62,000 bases of DNA from Mesostigma viride (lineage: Eukaryota; Streptophyta; Mesostigmatophyceae; Mesostigmatales; Mesostigmataceae). Each line of letters opens with the position of its first letter. Position 1 is the first letter of the stretch. The translations under genes were made by a program, and so were the position numbers. Of this stretch, positions 53,501 to 61,512 are shown piece after piece. The stretch lies in assembly GCA_009746045.1 (NCBI GenBank), contig RPFO01001063.1:1-62000 (forward strand), given 5' to 3'. The notes below the pieces were generated by a model that did no database searches, was not told where the DNA came from, and worked only from the letters and a program-made list of their open reading frames with translations.

Positions 53501-54707
53501 AAGGTGGGGCGTGGTCACTGTACACTCTACTGGTACCTATCCATAGTAGAGTACCTACCATTGGCATTGTGGAAACATCCACCCGGTGGCATTGAGGATA
53601 TATCGATCTCACCTGCTTCCGCTGCGACGGCGTGCTGCACATCAGGGTAGGGCGTGGTTACTATATAGATATAATACTAGGGTGCAAGGTCACTGTGTGC
53701 AGAGTAGTGCGGGTACACCGGGCTCACCTGTATGTGCCGTGATGGCATCACGATGTGGCGTGGTCACTGCATACTTTAAATATGAAGTAAAGGTAGCTGT
53801 TGTCCTTGGGTAGAGGACGTAGGTGATGTCCTAGGGTAGAGGAGGTAACCTTTGTTTAACATCCATGCACTCATTCTCACCTACCTTGATCCGTTGAGCG
53901 GGGTCCCATCCACAAGGAAACGTCGGATCGTCCTAGGGTAGAGAAGGTAAGTGTTGTCCGAGCGTAGAGGTAGGCATATTGTGTAGGGGAGGTAGGTATT
54001 GCCCTAGTGTCGAGGGCGTTGGCTGCTAGCTGCGTTTGATAGCTGTAGCGGCATGAGGCTATAGCTATATATACGTATATGTGGGTAAATACAGATATAT
54101 CGTATCAGTGCGCGATGTATCCTATGGGTTTTCTCCTGCCAGCCTCCCCTCACCCCGACCCCTACCCCCACCCCGCCCACACTCTCTTGTTCCCCCCTTC
54201 CCCCTCCTCTTCCCTCTGCCTCCCCTCGCCCCCCTCGCCTCCCTTCCCCTTCTCTTCCCTTCCCCTTCTCTTCCCCTCCCCTTCTCTTCCCCTCCCCCCC
54301 CTCCCTTCACCTTGTCTTCCCTTTCTTCCCTTCCCCTTAACCTCCCACAGTCTGCCATGCGCGCGGGCGAGGCGGTCGGCTCTGAAGCCCACAAGCTCAA
54401 GATCAAGCTGATCGCACCGCCCCTCTATGAGCTGACCACGCACACGCTCGACAAGGAGTCCGGGATGAAGCTCCTGACCGACGCGATCGCCGCCACGCAG
54501 GCGGTCATCGAGGAGAACAAGGGCAAGCTTGTGGTCAAGGAGGCGCCGCGGCCGGTCTCGGAGCGCGACGACCGGCTGTTCGCGGAGAAGATGGACAAGC
54601 TGGCGGCCGCCAACGCTGAGGTGGCGGGCGACGAGGAGTCGTCGGGCGAGGAGGACGAGGGCATGGGGGACATTGATGTCGAGAAGTCGTCCGCGATGGA
54701 GGTCTAA
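50141..54707 (+). CDS. EIF2S1: Translation initiation factor eIF2 subunit alpha (gene span, 4 exons)
   Basis: Exons 50141-50569, 52411-52497, 53357-53503, 54351-54707. All introns are phase 0 with GT-AG ends, giving a 339-residue protein of normal family length. Residues 18-90 form the S1/OB fold. The kinase loop is intact: [12 protein letters not shown], with Ser52 (Ser51 in mature numbering) the site phosphorylated by GCN2-type kinases to slow translation. A helical domain and the alpha/beta C-terminal domain follow, ending in an acidic tail typical of eIF2-alpha. It is part of the eIF2-GTP-Met-tRNAi ternary complex in the cytosol. A single intact copy, presumably essential. Confidence 0.96.
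51822..51874 (+). mobile_element. 53-bp 3' stub of the Penelope-like element
   Basis: ACCATGGTCCGGATTCTCC through GCGCTGGTTGTCTCTTTGAT matches the last ~50 bp of the element at 35575 with one or two differences. Same 3' end, extreme 5' truncation. Confidence 0.75.
52157..52203. repeat. 47-bp near-perfect palindrome
   Basis: AGGCCGTGCTTGGTTTCAAA followed by CGAATCG and TTTGAGACCAAGCACGGCCT. The stem is about 20 bp with one mismatch. It is intronic, about 200 bp upstream of exon 2. Confidence 0.85.
52411..52497 (+). CDS. EIF2S1: eIF2-alpha exon 2
   Basis: 29 codons: [20 protein letters not shown] then TIEELDGSK. Acceptor CTATGCAG, donor GTGGGC. Confidence 0.9.
52575..52640 (+). repeat. Echo of eIF2-alpha exon 2 end plus donor
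   Basis: GGAGAAGACCATCACCATCG, a TGG.GCTGGACGGCAGCAAG block and GTGGACGTGCTG repeat the exon end and the first bases of the intron with few changes, about 80 bp downstream. Confidence 0.9.
52790..53340 (+). repeat. (GCCCC)n and C/T-rich intron DNA
   Basis: A (GCCCC)n run at 52790-52827, (CA)n at 52883-52925 and a C/T-rich stretch from about 53035 to 53290 lead towards the exon 3 acceptor. Confidence 0.8.
53357..53503 (+). CDS. EIF2S1: eIF2-alpha exon 3
   Basis: 49 codons: [49 protein letters not shown]. Acceptor TATCCAG, donor GTGGGG. Confidence 0.92.
53600..53775 (+). repeat. Two echoes of eIF2-alpha exon 3 end plus donor
   Basis: About 53608-53665 closely repeats CACCTGCTTCCGCT.CGACGG through CACATCA and GGGCGTGGT. 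About 53725-53775 is a more degraded third version (CACCTGTATGTGCCGTGATG, then GTGGCGTGGTCACTG). Confidence 0.85.
54180..54350 (+). repeat. Pyrimidine tract up to the exon 4 acceptor
   Basis: Almost pure C/T for about 165 bp, ending CTCCCACAG at the 3' splice site. Confidence 0.85.
54351..54707 (+). CDS. EIF2S1: eIF2-alpha exon 4 (terminal)
   Basis: 118 codons and [55 protein letters not shown], and the acidic tail [14 protein letters not shown]. Confidence 0.95.
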   Translation, partial: SAMRAGEAVGSEAHKLKIKLIAPPLYELTTHTLDKESGMKLLTDAIAATQAVIEENKGKLVVKEAPRPVSERDDRLFAEKMDKLAAANAEVAGDEESSGEEDEGMGDIDVEKSSAMEV

Positions 54708-54744
54708 ATATGGGGGCGGGGGGCGTGAGGGAGGTCCTAAAGGG

Positions 54745-54782
54745 GGGAGAGAAGTCGTTATCCGTGATGGAGGTCTTATCAG
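54745..54782 (+). repeat. Echo of the eIF2-alpha stop-codon end in the 3' UTR
   Basis: GAGAAGTCGTTATCCGTGAT then GGAGGTCTTATC repeats the last coding bases (GAGAAGTCGTCCGCGATGGA, GGTCTAA), about 70 bp past the stop. Confidence 0.85.
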
Positions 54783-55980
54783 GGGAGGGGGGGGAAAGGA
54801 CGATGGGGGTTGATGGGGGAGGCAGGGGGAAGCAGCGTGAAGTTTAGAGGGGGGTTGCGTCGGCGGAGGGCTCCCGTGTGAGCAGGACGGTTTTCTCGTG
54901 ATGTCTTCCTGCTGGAGGGCTCTCTTCTGCTTTCGGATGGGGGTGGAAGCGGGCGGGTTGCAAGAAGGGATGGAGGACGGGGGGGACTTCGAGCTAAGGG
55001 TCACTCCGCTGATGCGCCTTGCCCTCGGCACGGGTGTCATGGCACGGTAATGCCAAGTGCGGGCATGAGGGCATGGCTCAGCTCTGTGGGTGGCGTGGTA
55101 CCTGGCCTGCCCTGCCCATGTGCCACGTTTCCTGCTGGCTCGCTCGTTCTACTTGGCTGGTTCTGGCTGGTTTGTGCATGCGTGGCGGGCAGTGTGGCCG
55201 TTACAAAGGATCCGGCAGGACATGCTGGTTGCTGGTTGCTGCTGACAGGTGGCAGTGGATGGGTGCAGCTCGGTGGTATCTTGCGGGAAGGCAGGGTGGC
55301 TTCCTCGGGAACGGTGCGTGTCTTGTGTCCTTCATGGGCACATGCATGCGTGTCACTGTGGCGGTCCTCGTTTGCGAAGGAGGGCGCTCCATGTAAGCGA
55401 CAAGACGGGGGGAGTGGGGGAGAAGCGAATTTGGTTGGTGCCAGCGAGACTATGGCAAGGAATCCCTGAACTGTAGAAGGATCTGGTGGACGGGTGGCAC
55501 GGCGCGTGAGGGCTCGTCGGGCTTGTGGTCTGTTCCTGCTAGTGGAAGGGATGGTCCGAGCCATGATGGTTGGATGATTTCAGATGATGGCGAGTCCTGT
55601 CCTGTCCGTTGCCCGTTCTCACGGGCCCGAGACTTGAATTCATCCAGCACGGGCGCGCAGACTTTGATACATCAAGTCATGTCCTGCCCTGCTTGCATCC
55701 GGAAATAGAGGTGATCCCTGTTTTAGAGATTTCCTGCGTGGCGGCTGTTGTCTTGCCGGCAATGACGGCCGGCATGGGGCGATGGGCCCTTGTCTTCTGC
55801 AGCGCCTGGCGGCTTGGATGCGTGGCATGCCTCTCGCCAGTGCGCTGTGTCCTTGTGTAGGGAGCGGGAATATGCAGGCATCACGTGGCCTTGGGACCGA
55901 TTTATCGCTGTGGCCTGAAGAGGATGCACTGTCGGGCTATGTGCTGTGGATTGATTTCCAACAGCTGTAGATCCGACAGA
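54783..55980. other. 3' flank of eIF2-alpha, no gene recognised
   Basis: Several 60-175-codon frames exist on both strands but lack motifs, splice support or biased composition. Left unassigned. Confidence 0.45.
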
Positions 55981-55981
55981 T

Positions 55982-55999
55982 CTGGTTGTCTCTTTGATA
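55982..55999 (+). mobile_element. 18-bp terminal stub of the Penelope-like element
   Basis: CTGGTTGTCTCTTTGATA is identical to the element's last 18 bases. It is flanked by GACAGAT and GATCTGGCAG. An exact match of this length is unlikely by chance, but the stub is tiny. Confidence 0.45.
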
Positions 56000-56860
56000 G
56001 ATCTGGCAGTGATCGATGCCCTAAGGAGAGGTCCCAGGAGGGTGACTCCCCTTGTTTTCTGGCCAGGGACATGACATGTTAATGTGCTGGTGGCGTACCA
56101 AGTGAGACAGCTATTCCTAGACGCATGGCGGTCCAACGTCGTGTAGGGACTAGAGTAGTTGTGTAAGGGCCAGAGCACCCTCGAGCTGGATTGCTGGGGC
56201 CAGTTCTTTGAATGGGGAGCTGCGATGAGCTAGCTTTCGCCAGTGCAGTCAGCGGCCACGCAAACTAGCCTGATGCCAGCTAGTGGTGGTGCTCTAGGGC
56301 ACTGCTTTGCTGCGCTGGGGTTGGCATTCGGGTGTGATGACTCCTTGCAAGGGATTAGGCGAAAACGATAGAGAATTTGCAGCCATCGGCCCGTAAAGCC
56401 CGTGGTGGTTTGGTGCACGCAGCCTCATGCCTTGCCATTCCAGAGACTGGACCTGTGGAAGCGTTGACCTCTGACGTGTACTGCCCAGCGTTGCTCTAGA
56501 GATGGATTTGCTCAGAGGCACGTTCCTTTTTCCACGTGTAGCAGCCAGGCAGTAAGGAAATCTAGGCACTCAGGCCGGGCTGCTGGTTTGCTTGGGCCTG
56601 TGGAACCTGACAGGCTAATTGTACTGTGATAGGCTAGGGTAGAACGAATAAACAGGAGGAAGTGTTTCGGGGTGGACTCTCCTTCGTTAGGTAACTAATG
56701 CACATTATAAATTTCAAATATGCTCTAATTGTAGTACTAATGTAGTATACATTCAATTGCAACATGTTGCACCCATTCCAATTGATTAATCAGTAAACAT
56801 GTGCTACCGTTGGGGAGTCATGGAGTATTATTCCCAACGAATGGATGGATTGACAATTGA
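56000..56860. other. Spacer with repeat remnants
   Basis: 56105-56165 resembles the dispersed repeat at 39491. 56785-56830 is a SINE-like 3' end (TGTGCTACCGTTGGGGAGTC) on the minus strand with an ATTGATTAAT tail. No gene seen. Confidence 0.45.
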
Positions 56861-56904
56861 TTTACCCCGATGGATTGACAATGGATTTACCCCGACTAGG
56901 TTGT

Positions 56905-57600
56905 CCCCAGTTTACAAATTAACAAAATTAACAAAATTACCAAAATTAACAAATTAACACAAATCACAAGAAAGCAGTCGGGGTAAAATTGGCTCTTTTT
57001 TAGCAAATTAGCAAATTAGCGGAGGCGGGGGCCGAGATTAATTAAGAGGTACCTTGAAATTAAATAAGAGGCATGCCTCTATCGAGATATATGTATGGAG
57101 GCGAGTTTCTATTGGCGTTAATTTGTAGTATTGTACGACAACTGTCAAGGGTGACGGAAAGTACTGAAATCGCGGAAGTGGCGCGGAGACGTTTCTACTT
57201 TCTAGATCGATTGCGCATTCGACGGTTAAAAGGCAGAGGTGCGGTCGACTGGCAGTACTGTACGACGGTGTTGGACGGAATTTCCGGTCAGCGATGCGGT
57301 CTAAAGCTTTGCATCTCACGTTGTCGGATCTTAGCCCATGCGTCGCGCTGTGCTGTGGCGAACTTATTCTCCGCCGTCAGATTGCACCGTCGATGAGCGT
57401 CGATGCTCGTCGATGAACCCAACGCAAGCCATGTGACGAAAAGAAGTAAAAATTGGTGCGGCGGCACTCGGGGGCGAGTTTGGTAAGTTACGGAACTTGC
57501 AGCCCGGCGACTCCGCGTAAAGCAGTCCGCAGGTAGTCCGCCGGCGTTAATTTGTTAATTTGTTAATTTGTTAACTGGGGACAACCTAGTCGGGGTAAAA
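56905..57600. repeat. Overlapping ~55-bp inverted repeats at the left TIR
   Basis: TTTACCCCGACTAGGTTGTC with CCCAGTT and an AT-rich (TTAACAAA)n stretch (from 56905) is repeated inverted at about 57549-57597. The terminal motif ACCCCGACT therefore occurs four times around the left end (56905, 56987, 57586) and right end (60458) in alternating orientation. Confidence 0.7.
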
Positions 57601-57654
57601 TTGCAACATAGTGCAATTTAATTATGGAAATCATATATACCATATGATGAAAAT

Positions 57655-58824
57655 TCACTCATAAAATGCTATGTCAGAGTCGGAGTCCGATGACAACAAC
57701 ATATCTGGGGCATCCTTATTCCGTTCGTCACGCAGGACTTTGTCAAGGAGTTGCTCATCTGTCAATTCAGCATCATCACGAAGGGGCTTACGCACCTCTT
57801 CGATGATGGCATCTATGTCAAAATACCCAGAGGGCGGTGGCTCCTCAGTTGTGCGTGCAGCGCGTTCCTGGCGTTGAGCCGCGCGTGCATCTGGAAAAAC
57901 TGCATCTACAACATCTGATTCAAAGTACCGCTCACGCGGATTAAACAGGGCTCTTTTAAGGCCGCGTGCTATAGCAGACAAAGAATGTTCACCAAGCCTA
58001 GGTTCAACCATGATCTCGAATGCAGCTTGTACACGTGGGTAATCAAGGCCCCTACCTGCAAGAAATCTAGCATCTAGGGAGTATCGCCACGTCTTGAACA
58101 TGTGGGCGAGGGTTTTAATCAAGTTTGGACGCAAGCTAATACTATTGTGGTGCTTAAACCAGTATACAGCCGCACGCTCTAGTAAGTTGTAGGCGGTCAA
58201 GGAGCACCGTCCCTTGAGAGTGGGGGATCCGTGTAATAAATATTCTATCCGCCCTTCTTCTTTCTCGTCCTCATCAATGCCATGGCAATACAAAATCTGA
58301 AACCCCTCTTGCTCTTCCGATTTAAGCAAATTTCCTATCATCCCTGAATAATTCAATTTGTGGCTGGACTTCACTTGGCGTGCCACAAGGCTCGGCTTGG
58401 TTTTGTCATGTTTTCCTTTTTCATCTATTGGTTCACCCCACCCAAGTTCTTTCTTGAGCTTGAGTTTCACAGCATGGGCCGATGTAGCCTCAAGGTCAAT
58501 GAGCATGTGGACGTGCTTGTGCATTTCGAGTATTCCTTCCTCCACAATTGACATGCCCTTGCCGCCATTGGCTAGGTGGAAGGCCTCTATCTTGCCAAGC
58601 TCATCATCGTCAAGATCGCGAGCCCCCCCTGAAATGGAGATGTGGAGTGTCATATTTTTTAGCGCCGTAGGCCCACGTGCGCGCTTGGGTTGACGCAATG
58701 GGATGTACTCGTCAGACTGTTTCGTGTGCTTGATCTTGGTGCTGTTTTTCGACGTTGTCTTGCTCATCCGTTGCGGTAGCCTCACGCTCTTGTAGTTGCT
58801 GTCTTGCTTGGCTGTGACGAGCAT
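57655..58824 (-). CDS. HUH endonuclease (Rep-like) protein
   Basis: 389 residues from ATG at 58824. A basic N-terminus contains RQPKRARG. The Rep-like core: motif I TLHISI (59-64); motif II MHKHVHMLID (101-110) with the metal-binding His-Val-His at 104-106; and a motif III-like segment GMIGNLLKSE (161-170), where the nucleophilic Tyr of YxxK would fall on Asn165. The nearest Tyr is 159. Residues 171-310 are a helical region without Walker motifs, so no helicase is fused. The C-terminus is acidic (SSDSDSD). The family nicks one DNA strand and covalently holds its 5' end during rolling-circle replication or transposition. If the alignment is right, this copy lacks the nucleophile. Distant relatives are CRESS-virus, plasmid and Replitron Reps. 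I treat it as a transposon protein. Confidence 0.65.
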   Translation of the reverse strand: MLVTAKQDSNYKSVRLPQRMSKTTSKNSTKIKHTKQSDEYIPLRQPKRARGPTALKNMTLHISISGGARDLDDDELGKIEAFHLANGGKGMSIVEEGILEMHKHVHMLIDLEATSAHAVKLKLKKELGWGEPIDEKGKHDKTKPSLVARQVKSSHKLNYSGMIGNLLKSEEQEGFQILYCHGIDEDEKEEGRIEYLLHGSPTLKGRCSLTAYNLLERAAVYWFKHHNSISLRPNLIKTLAHMFKTWRYSLDARFLAGRGLDYPRVQAAFEIMVEPRLGEHSLSAIARGLKRALFNPRERYFESDVVDAVFPDARAAQRQERAARTTEEPPPSGYFDIDAIIEEVRKPLRDDAELTDEQLLDKVLRDERNKDAPDMLLSSDSDSDIAFYE

Positions 58825-58972
58825 GGTACATGAAAAAAAAAAAATTGCAGATTTTTTGCAAGGATGGTGGTCAAGATTGGTTCAAAGACTTAATTTTCAA
58901 AGAAAAACTCACGTGGACAAGTTTGGCAAGAATAACAGGTTGGAAAAAAAACCCTAGAAAGGATTCAGCGGC

Positions 58973-59325
58973 TTACCGTCCACGCTTTATCTTGCATGTT
59001 ACGTGACGGGTGAGACCAGATTGGCTCTTGGCTACGAAGGGCGGCTCGCAACAGTTGCACATGAAATTCTGATTTTTAATGGCCCCTTCGCCATCGCTGT
59101 CCTCGTCATCACCGGAAACACCAGCTTCATCATCTATGAATTTAACTCTTTTTGCCCAACGTGGAGGGGGATCCTCTTCGTCAACCTCATCCCCTTCCTC
59201 CTCCTCTGCCACTTCTTCATCCGCTTCTTCCTCTGCTTCTGGTTCGTCTTCCGATTCCTCTTCATCTCCCCCACCGATGTTGACCTTGTCGACATTATCT
59301 TCTTCCTCATCCTCGGAGGCATCGT
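58973..59325 (-). CDS. Acidic protein with C2H2/C2HC zinc finger (partial frame)
   Basis: An open frame without an obvious ATG at its beginning (DDASEDEEEDNVDKV) runs through a strongly acidic stretch to WAKRVKFIDDEAG and then FMCNCCEPP, SGLTRHVTCKIKRGR and TAA. CxxC plus His and Cys/His suggest a small zinc finger. It overlaps the end of the coiled-coil frame in the -1 frame. A donor-like GTAAGC follows the finger, so it may be one exon of a larger transposase ending in the HUH domain. Confidence 0.5.
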
Positions 59326-59637
59326 CTAAAATAGTTGTTCCTTTTTGCCCAAGGCGACTTTCAGCCGCTCTAGCGTCTTTAGTTGGGGCTCAACGGTTGT
59401 CTCGTACGCCTTTCGCACTTTCTCCTCGCAGAGCTTTTCCTCCCTTTCCTTGAGTTCATGATACCTTGCCTTAGCAGCATTGACATTCTTTGTTTGTACC
59501 TGTACTCCTTCGTTGGCACGGTCCAGGTTAAGCTTTCTGTCCCTGATGGCGTTAGTTAAATCAACTCGCTGCTTGTTTACTTTTCCAACGAGGTCCTTGA
59601 AGAGGTCTTGTTGCACCAGATTTTTCATCGCCGCCAT
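59326..59637 (-). CDS. Short coiled-coil protein or N-terminal domain
   Basis: 103 residues from ATG at 59637. NLVQQDLFKDLVGKVNKQRV, then a continuous charged helix to LERLKVALGKKEQLF and TAG, heptad-like throughout. It ends next to GGGCAAAAAGG, where a -1 shift would enter the acidic/zinc-finger frame. It could be an oligomerisation module of the element's transposase. Confidence 0.5.
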   Translation of the reverse strand: MAAMKNLVQQDLFKDLVGKVNKQRVDLTNAIRDRKLNLDRANEGVQVQTKNVNAAKARYHELKEREEKLCEEKVRKAYETTVEPQLKTLERLKVALGKKEQLF

Positions 59638-59989
59638 GGTCCCGGCCTTTCGTTTCTTTTTGTTTCCCTTCGTTCACACACCTATATTCGCGTGTATCCT
59701 GTCAATCACATGAATCGTGACGCGTGGCCGCTCCTTCTGCCTTTGGTCTTCGTGCCTCGTTAGTAGCCAGCCAATCACACACGACGTAAGGTTCGTAACC
59801 GCAATCAGTTTCCAACGTGTCGGCCATTTCCATTAAATGATATCCCTGTAACCGCTATTCTGTGATTGCAAGGTGTCAAAACTTCCACCTGGACCTTACT
59901 GGGCCTGACGCCCGGAAGTGCCGAACTAATCGCCATCTACAATTTCCTAGAACTACGGTCCAATAGATATTCGGTTTGAAACTGACAAC

Positions 59990-60190
59990 TGCGACTCCCC
60001 CCCGGTGTAACACCGTTCCCCCCATTAAGGATTCGCTGATACTCATTTCCCCTCTCACCTCTTTGGTCCATAATTGGCTAATTTCCCCGATAACACCGTT
60101 CCCCCCCCCCATAAGTGCGTTCCCCCCCCGTTGTAACACCGTCCCCCCCCCCATAAATGCGTCCCCCCCCCGTTGTAACACCGTCCCCCC
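59990..60190. repeat. C-run tandem repeat (CCGTTGTAACACCGT C8-10)
   Basis: Several imperfect ~35-bp units alternate runs of 7-10 C with GTTGTAACACCGT and CATAA(A/G)TGCGT. It lies just inside the right TIR of the HUH element. The minus strand carries closely spaced G8-10 runs. Confidence 0.85.
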
Positions 60191-60744
60191 CACCTACAGT
60201 ACTTTCAACCGCAGCTCTGCCTTTTAACCGTCGAATGCGCAATCGATCTAGAAAGTATCCGCGATTTCAGTACATGCCGTCACCCTTGACAGTTGTCGTA
60301 CAATAGTACAAATTAACGCCAATAGAAACTTGCCTCCAAACATATATCTCGATAGAGGTATGCGTCTTATTTAATTTCAAGGTACCTCTTAATTAATCTC
60401 GGCCCCCGCCTTCCGCTAATTTGCTAATTTGCTAAATTTGCTAAAAAAGAGCCAATTTTACCCCGACTGACAAACAGTCCTACCGGTTCTATTGTATCTA
60501 TCGAATGCCTAAAGTAACAAACCAAGGGACATGTCATGTTGCAGGTAGTGCCAAGTTCTAGCGGTCACGTACGCCGGGCATTCTTCCCAAGTGACGCGCT
60601 TCTTCCCCGTCTTAATTCCATTCCGTGTTATAGGTCAGGCACGTGTGCCTTGACAATTGTTGCCCGTTATCACCTCACCATTGCCTGGGTCTGGCCGGCC
60701 CCCAGCGGCTTGGCCAGCCAGGGCGACACATTCTGACCTGGCCT

Positions 60745-61115
60745 GGCCCCAAGGGCATTCCCAAAAGGGTAGGGAAACCTGTCACGAACTACATCCAGAT
60801 GTTGCTGGACGACCTAGTGGTCCCAGCCCAGTTTGAGAACCGCATCCACTCTCTCTCCCGTCTTTGGACTGCCTTGCAGGACAAGACGCGGTGGCAGAAG
60901 ATTGTCAAGGCTCACACGCCCGATCCTGTGGGCAAGCCACCTCCCCCCAAGAGGAGGAGGCGTTTTGATGAGTAGTGTAGTTAGGATTTTCTAGACTAGA
61001 TAGCTTAGAGTTAGGTTAGTTCGATTACACGGCTTCCTCCACCCCACTCATCCATCATGGAATATGTGCTACATGATCTCCCAACGGAGGCATGTTATAA
61101 TTTAATTAAATTTTT
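60745..61115 (+). pseudogene. LINE ORF2 C-terminus and 3' end
   Basis: The frame ending at TAG 60973-60975 encodes WPGPKGIPKRVGKPVTNYIQ, MLLDDLVVPAQFENRIHSLS and PPPKRRRRFDE, typical of the end of a non-LTR ORF2. A ~110-bp 3' UTR follows, then GTGCTACATGAT, the hairpin CTCCCAACGGAG, GCATGTTATAA and an (AATTT)n-like tail. It is 5'-truncated. The same terminal block closes ORF1-only element B. Confidence 0.7.
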
Positions 61116-61224
61116 TAATTTAATTGCTTGGGTGATATGGCATTGCCGCACCCGCCTGGGTGATATGACTTACGTGTGGGTGAACCCTGGGTATGCCCCT
61201 AAAAACCCTCAGGCGCTCCGGAGA

Positions 61225-61500
61225 ATTAATTAATTAATTAAACTCGTGCTCCCGTTGGGGAGTCACGGAGCACCGAAGTGCTTTTAATCCCTGTGTGTGC
61301 ACTACAGGAGAAAGGGCAGAGACCCCCAGTCTCCTTCATGCCAAAGGCATGCCACAGCTGCAATCGGGCGCGGCTAGCTAAAAGGACAGGCTAACGATCC
61401 GGCAAACTGTGGGTGCAATAAGACCCATGTGAGCATATCATAGCAAGGAGCGTGGGCAAGTAATCTGAACATAGCCAGGGCGTAGCATGGCTGTACTAGG
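61225..61500 (-). mobile_element. SINE-like repeat with 3' hairpin and (TTAA)n tail
   Basis: Same family as 25985-26252: (TTAA)n at 61225-61240, hairpin arms GTGCTCC and GGAGCAC, GGGCAGAGACCCCC, and a minus-strand TTGCACCCACAG. Confidence 0.65.
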
Positions 61501-61512
61501 ACTAGGCTCCGG

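Larger units (their letters stand above)
56983..60471 (-). mobile_element. 3.5-kb TIR element encoding an HUH Rep-like protein
   Basis: Bounded by inverted repeats of about 270 bp (about 56983-57262 and 60199-60471) beginning CAGTCGGGGTAAAATTGGC. They are over 90% identical by eye apart from a ~20-bp insertion in the left arm (near 57185). The interior is richer in A/T than the host exons. Genes on the minus strand: a coiled-coil frame (59637-59326), an acidic/zinc-finger frame (59325-58973) and the HUH protein (58824-57655). No clear target-site duplication. HUH proteins encoded alone are known from Replitrons in green algae and plants, which have short direct repeats rather than long TIRs, so this element does not fit neatly. 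Confidence 0.75.

Noticed and set aside
57655-58824. An integrated CRESS-type virus
   Set aside because: There is no helicase domain and no capsid gene, and the protein sits inside long terminal inverted repeats. A transposon origin fits better.
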